Counted from the stretch's first letter, positions 28,885 to 39,071 are shown. The stretch: DNA of 64,000 nt from Lactococcus sp. dk101 (GCF_009601055.1 NZ_WITI01000004.1:1-64000), one strand, 5' to 3'. Made by a program: numbers and translations. Notes: generated by a model not told the origin, from the sequence alone.

Positions 28885-29562
28885 TTATCCCTCAATTTTT
28901 GTGAGGGTACCGTCTTCAATCCGATAGACACTATCGCTGTGTTCAATCATCCGAATATCATGTGTCACCATGATAGTAGCTTTATTTTTATCATGTGCTT
29001 CTTTTTTCAAAAGCTCAACCACTTGATAAGCCCGATCCGTATCCAAACTTGCTGTTGGCTCATCTGCCAAAATCAAGCTAGGATCATTGTACAACGCGCG
29101 CGCAATCGCCACACGTTGTCTTTCACCACCTGACAATTCGCCAGGATATTTTTTACGCAAATCTTCAATATCTAAAGCCTGCAAGAGTCCTTTTACTTCT
29201 TGGCCTGACACTTTTTTTCTGTTGATTTTATCAATCAATCTGAATTGATCTTCAACATTGAGATAAGGGATCAAGTTGGAAGCCTGTAAAATAAAACCGA
29301 CTTCTTTGAAACGCAATTTGGAACGCTCTTTTTCATTTAAGTTGGTAAAGTTCTTTCCGTTTATTGAAATCGTTCCAGATGTTGGCGTTTGAAGACCACC
29401 AGAAATCGTCAGGAACGTACTTTTTCCTGAGCCAGATGGCCCGATGATAGAGACAAATTCGCCCTCTTTAACTGTAATATCAATACCTTTGAGGGCTTGA
29501 ACTTCAGTATGCCCTTGACCAAAACTTTTTACGACTTGCTTCATTTCTAAAATATTTTTCAT
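28885..29562 (-). CDS. hrtA: heme efflux ABC transporter ATP-binding protein
   Basis: The 225-residue ABC ATPase of the MacB/LolD type has Walker A GPSGSGKST, signature LSGGERQRVAIARAL and Walker B LILADEPTASLD. With HrtB it expels excess heme in lactococci. Start 29562 lies one base after the hrtB stop codon and follows TTGGAGCC, which overlaps the end of hrtB. A longer in-frame extension into hrtB has no ribosome site. It is the last gene of the operon. Confidence 0.92.
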   Translation of the reverse strand: MKNILEMKQVVKSFGQGHTEVQALKGIDITVKEGEFVSIIGPSGSGKSTFLTISGGLQTPTSGTISINGKNFTNLNEKERSKLRFKEVGFILQASNLIPYLNVEDQFRLIDKINRKKVSGQEVKGLLQALDIEDLRKKYPGELSGGERQRVAIARALYNDPSLILADEPTASLDTDRAYQVVELLKKEAHDKNKATIMVTHDIRMIEHSDSVYRIEDGTLTKIEG

Positions 29563-29563
29563 G

Positions 29564-30640
29564 TTAGGCTCCAATCGCTTTTGTAGGGTCAACTTTTCGA
29601 ACGGTAAAGACTGAAAAGGCTGATCCGATAATTGAGACAAAGACTAAGATAATGCTGTAAATTGTCCAGTCATTGAAGTTAATGCCAAATGGCATCGCTG
29701 ACGGCAAGATGAAACTTGTCCCGTAGCTTACCAAATAAGCAAGACCGACACCAAAAATTCCTACCCAGAATCCTTGCCAAAGCAACGATTTAGCAATGAC
29801 AGCATTTGAAATTCCTTGAGCCTTCATGATACCGAAAACTGGAACTTTTTGTAGGGTAATCACATACATGAAGACCGCCACAATCATCATTACTATCAAG
29901 AACATGAAATAAATCATGGCATCTAAAGTTGTTTGTTGAGCGGTATAACCCGGAATATTATTGATCAATTCGTCCGTCGAAATGGTCTTTAAAGTCCCTG
30001 AGGCAACCTTGTCAGTACTGACAGTTCCTGATTTGACAACCAGTGCGTTGACAAAAGGAGGTGTGTCAGTTCTGACATTATTTTGAACTTGAGTCAATGT
30101 GCCAAATGTAGTGTAAATCACCGGCGTTGCAGAATATTGAGCGGATTTAGAAATCCCAACAATTTTTACCTTGGTCTTGTGATTTCCAATTTTAATCTCG
30201 TCTCCGACTTTGAAACCTTCATCAACAAGTCCTTGTGAAACAACGGCTTCAGCGGCATCCCCGTCTGAATACATATTTCCTTCCACTATTTCTGGCTTAA
30301 TCACAGAATCCACAGGCATGGCAAAAATGGTAACATTGACCCGGTCAGCATCTGACTTATCCACAGAGGTTGTGAATAAAGACAGGGTTGACGTTTCTCC
30401 ACCTTCAATTTTATCCAAATCTTCTTGTGAAATTTGAGAACCATTTAGCAAATTATTTGAGCTGTCAGAAAGGACAACTTTCTTGGCATCCCAGTTAACG
30501 ACAGCTTCCTTAAATTCATTCCCCAAGCCTGTTGCCAGTCCTGACAAAATGAGAACCACATAAGCAATCAAAAAAATGATACTGCCAATTAAAAAATAGC
30601 GCGATTTATAATGTAAAATTTCTCTTGTTGATAAGAACAT
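29564..30640 (-). CDS. hrtB: heme efflux ABC transporter permease
   Basis: The 358-residue MacB/FtsX-type permease has one N-terminal transmembrane helix (about 15-40), a large extracellular domain (about 45-225) and three C-terminal helices. The start follows CAGGAG, which overlaps the hrtR end. Two exact TGTCAG palindromes 39 bp apart (30010-30023 and 30062-30075) lie in the extracellular domain coding region, in the peptides VSTDK and VRTDT. Confidence 0.92.
   Translation of the reverse strand: MFLSTREILHYKSRYFLIGSIIFLIAYVVLILSGLATGLGNEFKEAVVNWDAKKVVLSDSSNNLLNGSQISQEDLDKIEGGETSTLSLFTTSVDKSDADRVNVTIFAMPVDSVIKPEIVEGNMYSDGDAAEAVVSQGLVDEGFKVGDEIKIGNHKTKVKIVGISKSAQYSATPVIYTTFGTLTQVQNNVRTDTPPFVNALVVKSGTVSTDKVASGTLKTISTDELINNIPGYTAQQTTLDAMIYFMFLIVMMIVAVFMYVITLQKVPVFGIMKAQGISNAVIAKSLLWQGFWVGIFGVGLAYLVSYGTSFILPSAMPFGINFNDWTIYSIILVFVSIIGSAFSVFTVRKVDPTKAIGA
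30010..30023. repeat. TGTCAGNNCTGACA palindrome (TA centre)
   Basis: It is inside hrtB. Confidence 0.9.
30062..30075. repeat. TGTCAGNNCTGACA palindrome (TT centre)
   Basis: It is inside hrtB, 39 bp after the previous copy. Confidence 0.9.
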
Positions 30641-30645
30641 TTTTT

Positions 30646-31218
30646 CTACTCCTGTTTTTCTACTTTTGTTAGAGTGTTAATCCCGTTGATGAGTACTGAA
30701 ATTTCACTATCGTAATGCGCAATAAAAGTTGTAGCGTCCCAATTTTTACTATACAGTTGATAAATTAAATCATGTACCACTGCTTTAAAGACCTGAATTG
30801 TAGCATTATTTTTTCGTTCTTTTTCAAAACTGGTCACCATTCGTTCAGACCAGGCCTGATCCAATTCATAATTCCAATCTAAAAAACGAAAACGATAGAG
30901 CGACGCTCGCTCCCCATGCAAAAGTTCATCAACAAGTAAATACTTGTAGCGTTCTAATGCTTCATCTAGCGAATAGTGCTTGATCAACTCCATGAAAATT
31001 TCATGAAGCTCTGTCGTTTCTTTTGATAAAACGTAAAAATAACAATCCGTCAAATCCTCAAAATATTGATAAAAACTTCCACGCGGAATATCTAATGCTT
31101 TCACGATATGCATAATTTTGGCATCATGGAATGAATATTTTTCAAACTCCTGTTTGCAGGCTTGATAAACACGCATTCTTTTTTCATCAGGAAGACTAAA
31201 ATAAGTTTCTTTAGGCAT
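30646..31218 (-). CDS. hrtR: heme-responsive TetR-family repressor
   Basis: The 190-residue regulator has an N-terminal TetR-type HTH (RVYQACKQEFEKYSFHDAKIMHIVKALDIPRGSFYQYFEDL) and a ligand-binding helical domain. In L. lactis HrtR blocks hrtRBA until it binds heme. Start 31218 (MPKETYFSLPDEKRMRV) is chosen because an ATG further up lies inside the operator itself, and because GGAAAAGAGAG precedes 31218. Gene order hrtR-hrtB-hrtA is that of L. lactis. Confidence 0.93.
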   Translation of the reverse strand: MPKETYFSLPDEKRMRVYQACKQEFEKYSFHDAKIMHIVKALDIPRGSFYQYFEDLTDCYFYVLSKETTELHEIFMELIKHYSLDEALERYKYLLVDELLHGERASLYRFRFLDWNYELDQAWSERMVTSFEKERKNNATIQVFKAVVHDLIYQLYSKNWDATTFIAHYDSEISVLINGINTLTKVEKQE

Positions 31219-31239
31219 CTTAACTCTCTTTTCCTTGAA

Positions 31240-31294
31240 ATGACACAGTGTCATTTCTTGTTTTTATTTTATCAAAGCAAAAAATACTTGTCAA
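31240..31294 (-). promoter_or_regulatory. hrtRBA promoter and HrtR operator
   Basis: On the minus strand TTGACA (31289-31294), 17 bp, TAAAAT (31266-31271) is followed by the perfect 15-bp dyad ATGACACAGTGTCAT (31240-31254). The dyad sits where transcription should begin. It is the operator sequence I recall as described for L. lactis HrtR. Confidence 0.93.
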
Positions 31295-31305
31295 TTTATT
31301 TAATT

Positions 31306-31333
31306 AAAAAAACCAGAAAAAATTCTGGTTTTA
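31306..31333 (-). terminator. yeiH-type gene terminator
   Basis: Stem AAAACCAGAA/TTCTGGTTTT followed by TTT. Confidence 0.8.
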
Positions 31334-32335
31334 TTTTAGCAAAAGTGAAATAAGTAAGAGCGCAAGCAAGACTTGAAAGGCGATGGTGGCAAAGCCATAA
31401 ATCATCAGCTTCTTTCCCGCTTTGATAAATTCAATGATATTCAACCGTAAACCAATCGCAGCAAGTGCAATCGTCTCGCACCAAGAACTCAGAAAATGTG
31501 CTGCATCGGAAACAAAAGGAAGAAAGTGAATTCCGGTATTTAGGACACACAAAATCAAAAAGCCAAGCACATACCAAGGCAGAAAACTATTCCGTTTCAC
31601 TGTGATTTGGTTTGATTTACTGCTTTGACCTTGTTCACGACGATGTTGCATTCCGAAAAACAAAACTACGAAAACAAGCAACATGATACGCATGATTTTG
31701 AATAGGGTCGCAGTGGTCGTTGTGGCTTGATTGACCATGGTTCCTGATGCTACAACTTGTCCAACTGACTGAACCGTACCACCAATCAATGCCCCACGTA
31801 AAAAATTGGAACTGCCAAAAACCCAAGTCCCAATAGCAGGCAATGTCAGCATGAGTACCGTTCCCATTAGATTGACCATGGTAATCGATGTTCGGCGTTC
31901 TTTGATTGTCGCACCTACGACGGGATCCACTGCCGCAATAGCAGACGATCCACAGACCGCGTTTCCTGCCGCCATCAATCTGGCATCATTTTTGGAAAAG
32001 CCAAGTTTGCCACCAATAAACAGGACGAAGGCAATGGTCAGTGTCATTTGAAGCACAATAAAGGCAACGCCAGACCAACCCAATTTTTGAATGGTTTGGA
32101 AAGTTATGGTCGCACCTAAGAGCATCACCGAATACTCAAGTAACTTTTTTTCAGACCAAGCCGTTCCGCTCTCAAGTTGGGGCTGATGAAAATAAAGATT
32201 TCCTAAAATTATCCCCAACAAAATCGAAATGGTCGGTGCACCAAGACCTGTCAGCACGGACAGGTTTAAAAAGTAAGCAATAATCGCAATCAGCACAGAC
32301 AAAGTAATGCCTATGACATCTTTTTTCTTAAACAT
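31331..32335 (-). CDS. YeiH/UPF0324 family membrane protein
   Basis: The 334-residue protein of about ten helices matches the UPF0324 (putative sulfate exporter) family. It shows APTISILLGIILGN, YSVMLLGATITFQTIQKLGW, MAAGNAVCGSSAIAAVDPVV and GALIGGTVQSVGQVVASG. The transported substrate is not established. The gene is isolated between hrtRBA and the kimA region. Confidence 0.88.
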   Translation of the reverse strand: MFKKKDVIGITLSVLIAIIAYFLNLSVLTGLGAPTISILLGIILGNLYFHQPQLESGTAWSEKKLLEYSVMLLGATITFQTIQKLGWSGVAFIVLQMTLTIAFVLFIGGKLGFSKNDARLMAAGNAVCGSSAIAAVDPVVGATIKERRTSITMVNLMGTVLMLTLPAIGTWVFGSSNFLRGALIGGTVQSVGQVVASGTMVNQATTTTATLFKIMRIMLLVFVVLFFGMQHRREQGQSSKSNQITVKRNSFLPWYVLGFLILCVLNTGIHFLPFVSDAAHFLSSWCETIALAAIGLRLNIIEFIKAGKKLMIYGFATIAFQVLLALLLISLLLK

Positions 32336-32415
32336 TTTTCCATTATATCAGTTTCAACTGACTTTGGCGGAAATAAAATAAAGGCATTTAAAAAAATTTT
32401 TCAAGTAGCGTACGC

Positions 32416-32504
32416 CCGTTTTTTCTAGCCATTAAAATGACTGAAAAAAAGGCGATAGAGACTTGTCCGTTTTTTCTAGCCATTAAAATGGCTGAAAAAA
32501 AGGC
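32416..32504. repeat. tandem 38-bp hairpin repeats, 51-bp period
   Basis: Two 38-bp copies (32416-32453 and 32467-32504) differ at one position. Each contains AGCCATT-AA-AATGGCT (perfect in the second copy, one change in the first) flanked by T6 and A7, so each can form a terminator-like hairpin on either strand. They lie between the yeiH-type start and the kimA 3' end. Their function is unknown. Confidence 0.85.
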
Positions 32505-32601
32505 ACCCGCACTCACCTCGGATACCATTTTTATTAGGAGTATTATGAAAAATTTATTTTGGAATAAATATAGTATAACAGTGACTACTTAACTGTGTCT
32601 A
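32490..32601 (-). ncRNA. candidate short transcript with own promoter and terminator
   Basis: The minus strand has a promoter-like pair TAGACA (32596-32601), 18 bp, TATACT (32572-32577). About 40 bases later a hairpin GGTATCCG-loop-CGGGTGCC ending in seven Ts (about 32490-32524) follows. This would make an RNA of about 75 nt. A 15-codon ORF on the plus strand (32545-32592) with a good AGGAG site is the competing reading. Neither is proven. Confidence 0.35.
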
Positions 32602-32637
32602 AATTCAAACTTATTTGAAACTGAACTTTAATAAAAC

Positions 32638-32663
32638 AAAAAAAATCACCAACGGTGACTTTT
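32638..32663 (-). terminator. kimA terminator
   Basis: Stem AAAGTCACC/GGTGATTTTTTT directly after the kimA stop codon. Confidence 0.8.
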
Positions 32664-34505
32664 TTATTTTTTCAAATGATAATTGTAGCTTGCCAAGATA
32701 ATATCTTCATGAGAATTCAAAGCGACACGCAAACGTAAACCGGTTTGATTGTGGAACATATTTTCCCATGGTTTAGACGGGATAAAGTTCGGAATGATAA
32801 CCGTCGTTGTAAAGTTGTGCTTCTTCGCATTTTTACTTGCCAAACTGATATAACGAATGGACGGTGCAACAATGTCACGATAATTGGTTCGAATGACTGT
32901 CAAATGTAAATCTGGGAAGGTTTGCTCAAATTCATTTTCTATTTCTTGTTCTTTTTGCGTATTTTCTTTGGTCGAAACATGAAGGGCAATCACGTAATCA
33001 CCGATAGAACGGGCATAGTTGATCGCACCTAAATCTACATTGGTCACATTTCCGACGAGAACAATAACAGTATTTCCATCAAATTTATGCTCTGCCACAC
33101 CTTCGCGTAGGCGTAATTGTTCAGCCACATTGATGTAGTGGTGATGAACCCGCATAAAGGCGAAAATCAAGATTGGTAAAACGATAAAGAATGGCCAAAT
33201 CTCTGCAGTACGGAAAATCAACAAAATCAAAACAACTGAGAATGAAATGACCGCACCAATGATATTTGGAATGGAATGTAAAATAAATTTATTTCCCAAA
33301 CGACGTTTCCAATGAACGACCATCCCGATTTGTGCCAAAGTAAATGGCGTAAAGACTCCAATCGCATACAAGGGAATCAAACGTTCTGTTTCCCCCTTGA
33401 AAATCAAGAGTAAGACAATCGCTCCAGCCGCCAGGCTGATGATTCCGTTTGAATAGCTCAACCGGTCGCCTCTGGCTGTAAACATGTGTGGCATGTATTT
33501 ATTTTTAGCCATGTTGAACGCCAAAACAGGAAAGGCTGAATAACCTGTATTTGCCGCTACCGCTAAAATCAAGGCTGTTGAAAGTTGGAAAATAAAGAAC
33601 ATGACCCGTCCAAGCGTACTCTCACCAAGTAGCCCATTGGCCATTTGTGCAATGACCGTCACATTTCCCCCTGGAACAAGTCCCATCCAATATGATAAGA
33701 AGACAACCCCTGCAAAGAAGACGGCAAGGATGGTTCCCATCATGACCAATGTCAATGAGGCATTGTGTTCTTTTGGACGCTTGAAAAATGGCACAGCATT
33801 TGAGATAGCTTCAACACCTGTCAGCGATGACGAACCTGTCGAGAATGCTTTCAAAAGCAAGATTAAACTCACACCTCCGATAGATGCACCGATGTGCGCG
33901 TGAGCTTGAAATGGCAGGCTTCCAGTTGAAATTCTAAAAACCCCAACGCCAAGCAAAATGAAAGTACTGACAATAAAGGTATAAACGGGAATCATCAGAA
34001 ATGATGCTGATTCACGCAGACCACGTAAATTCATGAACATCAGAACCAATGCCAGTACGATGGCAATTTCTAGATTGTAAGCATACAATTCAGGAAAGGC
34101 TGAGGTAATCGCATCGGCTCCTGATGAAGTCGAAACTGCAACAGTCAGCATATAATCGACCAAGAGCGAACCACCTGAAATCAAACCAGGAATGGTTCCC
34201 AAATTTTCGGTCGAAACCAGATATGCACCACCGCCAGAAGGATAAGCATGAATGACCTGAGTATAACTCCAAATCAAGGCAAACAAAAGCACCAAAATAA
34301 CAGCTGCAATCGGAACTGAATACCAAGTTGCTGCTGCCCCTACTGCCATCAAGACCAAAAGAATTTGTTCTGGGCCGTAGGCAACTGACGAAAGTGCATC
34401 TGATGAAAGCATCGCTAAAGCCTGAGTTTTGTTCAACAAATTAGAATCATCTGCTGAAGATTTCAGAGGTTTACCGATTAAAATTTCTTTTAATTTCTTA
34501 AACAC
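32664..34505 (-). CDS. kimA: KimA-type potassium importer (APC superfamily)
   Basis: The 613-residue transporter has about twelve helices in the first 450 residues and a cytoplasmic C-terminal domain. It closely follows KimA/YdaO of Bacillus over its N-terminus (IGKPLKS...ALAMLSSDALSSVAYGPEQIL), YPSGGGAYLVSTENLG, LKAFSTGSSSLTGVEAISNA and LAANTGYSAFPVLAFNMAK. KimA imports K+ with protons and is inhibited by c-di-AMP. The start follows AGGAGTAGAAAAAGTG-like sequence. The Kup family is excluded by these motifs. Confidence 0.85.
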   Translation of the reverse strand: MFKKLKEILIGKPLKSSADDSNLLNKTQALAMLSSDALSSVAYGPEQILLVLMAVGAAATWYSVPIAAVILVLLFALIWSYTQVIHAYPSGGGAYLVSTENLGTIPGLISGGSLLVDYMLTVAVSTSSGADAITSAFPELYAYNLEIAIVLALVLMFMNLRGLRESASFLMIPVYTFIVSTFILLGVGVFRISTGSLPFQAHAHIGASIGGVSLILLLKAFSTGSSSLTGVEAISNAVPFFKRPKEHNASLTLVMMGTILAVFFAGVVFLSYWMGLVPGGNVTVIAQMANGLLGESTLGRVMFFIFQLSTALILAVAANTGYSAFPVLAFNMAKNKYMPHMFTARGDRLSYSNGIISLAAGAIVLLLIFKGETERLIPLYAIGVFTPFTLAQIGMVVHWKRRLGNKFILHSIPNIIGAVISFSVVLILLIFRTAEIWPFFIVLPILIFAFMRVHHHYINVAEQLRLREGVAEHKFDGNTVIVLVGNVTNVDLGAINYARSIGDYVIALHVSTKENTQKEQEIENEFEQTFPDLHLTVIRTNYRDIVAPSIRYISLASKNAKKHNFTTTVIIPNFIPSKPWENMFHNQTGLRLRVALNSHEDIILASYNYHLKK

Positions 34506-34655
34506 TTTTTCTACTCCTAAAGTAATAACAAATTATTATAGCATTTTTTTAAAAATATGACAGCTTTTATTTTTAAAATTTTTAAAAATTTAATAATCCG
34601 CTTGATAATTGATATTTCTATGCTATATCAACAAAGTAAAGTGTAAATTTCCTAA

Positions 34656-36187
<1,532 letters not shown>

Positions 36188-36188
<1 letters not shown>

Positions 36189-36217
36189 AAAAAGCTGTCA
36201 GTTCTGACAGCTTTTTT
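36188..36217. terminator. bidirectional terminator built from the TGTCAG palindrome
   Basis: A perfect 16-bp palindrome CTGTCAGTTCTGACAG (36195-36210) lies between A and T tracts. It serves lysS and the convergent small membrane protein gene. Confidence 0.85.
36196..36209. repeat. TGTCAGNNCTGACA palindrome (TT centre)
   Basis: It forms the stem of the lysS terminator. Confidence 0.9.
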
Positions 36218-36594
36218 TATTTCATTGGAACATCATTGACCTTGTTTATCTTCGAAACTTTAGACATCTTTGGCGTCAACTGAGCAAAGCAATAACTTCT
36301 TCCTTGACGGATTTGAAGCAAGTATTCATTTTTCTTCCCTTTGAGCAAATAATTTCCTTCATTGAGTGAGCTTACCGTTCCCTTATCAGAATTTCCTTCC
36401 TCAGAGAAAACAAATGTTGATTGGTCACTATTGACAGAAAGTGATTTGATTTGTTCAGGTTGTCCCCACTGATAAGCGCCGTTTGGTGACATAGGTGTTG
36501 CAATCACAAAATAATGATAGGCAGTAATCGAGACAATAGCCACAAGGATTAAAGCAACAACTTGCACTAAAAATTTAATGAATTTGTTTTGCAT
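36217..36594 (-). CDS. small membrane-anchored protein of the Rgg locus
   Basis: The 125-residue protein has one N-terminal hydrophobic helix (about 6-28) and an outside domain of about 95 residues with no recognised family. Start 36594 is used because AAAGGAG lies seven bases upstream; an ATG two codons earlier is too close to it. It overlaps the end of the upstream secreted-protein reading frame by about 20 bp, so the two were translationally coupled. A role in immunity or in processing of the neighbour is possible but only inferred from position. Confidence 0.65.
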   Translation of the reverse strand: MQNKFIKFLVQVVALILVAIVSITAYHYFVIATPMSPNGAYQWGQPEQIKSLSVNSDQSTFVFSEEGNSDKGTVSSLNEGNYLLKGKKNEYLLQIRQGRSYCFAQLTPKMSKVSKINKVNDVPMK

Positions 36595-37056
36595 AAACAT
36601 TCTCCTTTGTCAAATCATTTTCAAATCCATAACGAATAAAGACCTCTCTTGAACCCCCACCTAAATATCTTCCATAAAGCGCATATTTCTTAATTGTATA
36701 ATATTTTTCTACATACACTCTAAAATAATGAGTTTTATCTGGGACAGACACGAATAATCCACCTCCTGAACTTGACGAATATCCTAAAGAAAACTGAATA
36801 AATCGGATGCGATTCCAATATTTAGACTTGGGCTAAAACTTCCGCCGTCCGACCAATAAAATCCACCTCCTGTTCTAAATCGAACAGGTCCACTGTCTCC
36901 TGCGAAACCCTGTGCTATAACCTGCGTAGTTGAATTGAGGACTTCCTTATTTATCATTGGCGTATCAACATCAGCTTTTGTTTTTTCCATTTTCATCGTC
37001 AAACACGCCGTGATAAGAACTGAAGCTACTAATAATTTACATTTCTTATAATACAT
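36575..37056 (-). pseudogene. frameshifted gene for a secreted Gly/Ser-rich protein
   Basis: The first frame encodes a signal peptide (MYYKKCKLLVASVLITACL..., likely cut after TKA) and runs to FSFL-stop at about 36784. One extra base in the T4 tract near 36790 would join it to a second open frame. That frame reads SLGYSSSSGGGLFVSVPDKT, then HYFRVYVEKYYTIKKYALYG and IRYGFENDLTKENVYAKQIH, and stops at 36575. The joined protein would have about 160 residues. The second frame is coherent and ends overlapping the next gene, which argues it was once real. It could also be a sequencing error or slippage site. Confidence 0.7.
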
Positions 37057-37091
37057 AAAATCACCCAAAATATCTAGTCAAATATGACAAA

Positions 37092-37112
37092 ATTCTGATT
37101 TAATATCAGATT
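37092..37112. promoter_or_regulatory. inverted repeat upstream of the secreted-protein gene
   Basis: TCTGAT-TTAAT-ATCAGA (within 37092-37112) is a clean dyad about 40 bp before the start codon. It is a candidate operator for the adjacent Rgg-type regulator. Confidence 0.45.
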
Positions 37113-37186
37113 GCTTAAATTAACATCGGCTAAATTATGTGGCTAGCTTCACATATCTTTTCCGTAATCATATTATGGCATAAATC

Positions 37187-37241
37187 AAAAAAACTCATTA
37201 TAAAAATCCCTATATAGGGATTTTTATAATGAGTTTTTTTT
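37187..37241. terminator. strong bidirectional terminator after the Rgg gene
   Basis: A near-perfect palindrome of about 52 bp (centre 37213/37214) contains AATCCCTA/TAGGGATT and is bounded by A6 and T8. It separates the regulator from the secreted-protein gene. Confidence 0.9.
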
Positions 37242-38061
37242 AAATCGTACTTGAAAGATATTTAAAGAAGTTGCTCATATCTTGACAATCCAAAGTATCA
37301 AAAATGTTTATGCATTCATTTATTTTTTTTCTACCAAGTTCTATATTGAAAAATTTATATTCATAATATCCTTCCATGAATAAAATACAATTTTTCAGGA
37401 ATAAGTCATCATTTTCAGTCATTTTCTGAATATCTTTTAGAAAATTTTCACTATCATTTTTATCCCCTAGTAAAATTAATATAAAAATTCCCTTCAAAAA
37501 AATTTGGACAATATAACGCCTATATTGCCTAATACTAGTAAATTGTGAAGTCTCTTCTTTCATCAGTTTTAGTATTTTGACGATTCTTTTTTCATCTATT
37601 TGTCCAATAGAAAACTGCAAAATTGAAAACTCAAATATTCCCCATGTTTCGATACTAAAAATGAAGTCAACTAGCTTCTCCCTTTCTAAATAAGTAAGTT
37701 TTCCACCTCTCTCAAAATCATAAATTAAACTTTTGAGAGCAATTTTTAGAAGAGGAGATTTTATTTTATACATTATTTTCTTGATCTTTAAAACATCCCT
37801 TGAATAGTAAGCATCATAAATTTCATCATACATTTCTTTGAACTCACTATTACGATATGATAAATAAGTTTGGTTAAATTCATAAAAGGTAATATCCATA
37901 AACTCTAATGCTTGATAAAACTGATGTACAGGAAGCGAAGTTTCTCCTCTTTCAAAGCGTGAAATCGACGATTTCGAAATGCCCAGTTCAACAAAACTTG
38001 ATTGCTTAAATCCCAATTTTTTTCGGATTTCCTTAAATGCATTATTGATTTGATTTTCCAT
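37240..38061 (-). CDS. Rgg/GadR/MutR family transcriptional regulator
   Basis: The 273-residue protein has an N-terminal HTH-XRE domain (IRKKLGFKQSSFVELGISKSSISRFERGETSLPVHQFYQAL) and a long helical repeat domain typical of Rgg/MutR regulators. Such proteins respond to small peptides and often control an adjacent bacteriocin or secreted peptide gene. Start 38061 is the ATG after AAAAAGAGATAACA; the longer frame has no site. No short hydrophobic peptide gene with a convincing ribosome site was found beside it. Codon use is more AT-rich than its neighbours, which suggests transfer. Confidence 0.82.
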   Translation of the reverse strand: MENQINNAFKEIRKKLGFKQSSFVELGISKSSISRFERGETSLPVHQFYQALEFMDITFYEFNQTYLSYRNSEFKEMYDEIYDAYYSRDVLKIKKIMYKIKSPLLKIALKSLIYDFERGGKLTYLEREKLVDFIFSIETWGIFEFSILQFSIGQIDEKRIVKILKLMKEETSQFTSIRQYRRYIVQIFLKGIFILILLGDKNDSENFLKDIQKMTENDDLFLKNCILFMEGYYEYKFFNIELGRKKINECINIFDTLDCQDMSNFFKYLSSTI

Positions 38062-38127
38062 TGTTATCTCTTTTTGAATTATTTTTAGTAACACGCATAA
38101 AAACTAAACACAATCTTTCCGCTTTTA

Positions 38128-38337
38128 TCAATTCTCCAAATAAAGTTGCCAAATTTGGTCAAATAGGGTCAAATTGAAATAAAATGGGGCATGAGTTTCC
38201 AGATAAGTGGAAATTTCTTCAAAATCTTTACTTTGTTTTGGAAATAGTGAATCATGAAATGCCAAATTGGCAAGTCGAGTCACATCATCAACTTCGATGG
38301 GTGCACGATATTTCATTAAAAATCTGTAAAATGACAT
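38128..38337 (-). CDS. YozE/UPF0346 family protein
   Basis: The 69-residue SAM-like-fold protein is conserved in Firmicutes (SFYRFLMKYRAP, LANLAFHDSLFPKQSKDFEEISTYLE, LFDQIWQLYLEN). Function is unknown. It follows msrA by about 20 bp on the same strand and is probably cotranscribed with it, an order also found in streptococci. Confidence 0.88.
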   Translation of the reverse strand: MSFYRFLMKYRAPIEVDDVTRLANLAFHDSLFPKQSKDFEEISTYLETHAPFYFNLTLFDQIWQLYLEN

Positions 38338-38356
38338 GTCTTTTTCACCTTTCTAG

Positions 38357-38875
38357 TTATTCAGACCAATGCTTCAAAATGAAGTCGCGGCGGTCTTGAA
38401 TTTCTTCTTTATATTCTTCTGGGTGCTTGCGATAAAAGCCTTGATGATAACTCTCAGCTGGCCAAAAAACTTGGGCTGGTTCAATGCTTGTCACGATTGC
38501 TTCGTCAAAACGTCCCGAGTTTTGTAAGGCTTGTTTAGACTTGTCAGCAATGACAGCCTGCTCTGGCGTCGTATAAAAGATGACGGGACGATAGTTGTCG
38601 CCACGATCTTCAAATTGGCCAAAGGCATCCGTTGGATCCGTCGTCTGCCAATACAATTCGACCAAATCTTCATAGTTGACAAGCTCATTGTCAAAAATAA
38701 TTTCGATTGCTTCCGTATGTCCAGTTAAATGTTGCTTGACCTGTTCATAGGTTGGATTGGCAAAATCTCCGCCTGTATAGCCACTCGTGACGGTCAAAAT
38801 CCCTTCACGTTCTTCAAAAGGTTGTACCATGCACCAAAAACAGCCGCCAGCAAATATTGCTTTTTCTTTTGCCAT
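38357..38875 (-). CDS. msrA: peptide methionine sulfoxide reductase A
   Basis: The 172-residue enzyme reduces methionine-S-sulfoxide in oxidised proteins. The catalytic motif AGGCFWC has the nucleophilic Cys12. [28 protein letters not shown] and [16 protein letters not shown] are family segments. The MsrB domain fused in some species is absent. It is first in the msrA-yozE unit. Confidence 0.96.
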   Translation of the reverse strand: MAKEKAIFAGGCFWCMVQPFEEREGILTVTSGYTGGDFANPTYEQVKQHLTGHTEAIEIIFDNELVNYEDLVELYWQTTDPTDAFGQFEDRGDNYRPVIFYTTPEQAVIADKSKQALQNSGRFDEAIVTSIEPAQVFWPAESYHQGFYRKHPEEYKEEIQDRRDFILKHWSE

Positions 38876-39042
38876 AAGTCTTTCTCACTTTCTTTGTTTT
38901 ATTATAACACAGCTTTTTATTTTTTCTGGCTTAAAAAGTCCATTAAGCTAGATATACAGCTCTTTCTAGCCTATCATAAATATTAGTGATTTGGTCTTTT
39001 AAAAAATATATGATAATTTTCAAAATATTTATCACTTTTATC

Positions 39043-39071
39043 TTTACATTTTATATTAAAGCGAGTATAAT
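39043..39071 (+). promoter_or_regulatory. promoter of the first peptide-binding lipoprotein gene
   Basis: TTTACA (39043-39048), 17 bp, TATAAT (39066-39071). The second paralog has an identical TTTACA-17-TATAAT promoter at 40939-40967. Nothing else was recognised in 38876-39146. Confidence 0.8.

Noticed and set aside
32416-32504. Possible CRISPR array (two similar units)
   Set aside because: There are only two units, each self-complementary and terminator-like, with a 13-bp gap and no cas genes.
32545-32592. 15-codon leader-like ORF with AGGAG site
   Set aside because: No gene follows on that strand for it to lead. The signal is too short to claim as a gene, so it is noted only under the intergenic entry.
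36785-36795. Programmed frameshift in the secreted-protein gene
   Set aside because: The T4 tract lacks a clear slippery heptamer and no stimulatory structure is evident; a simple mutation or read error is the more cautious reading.
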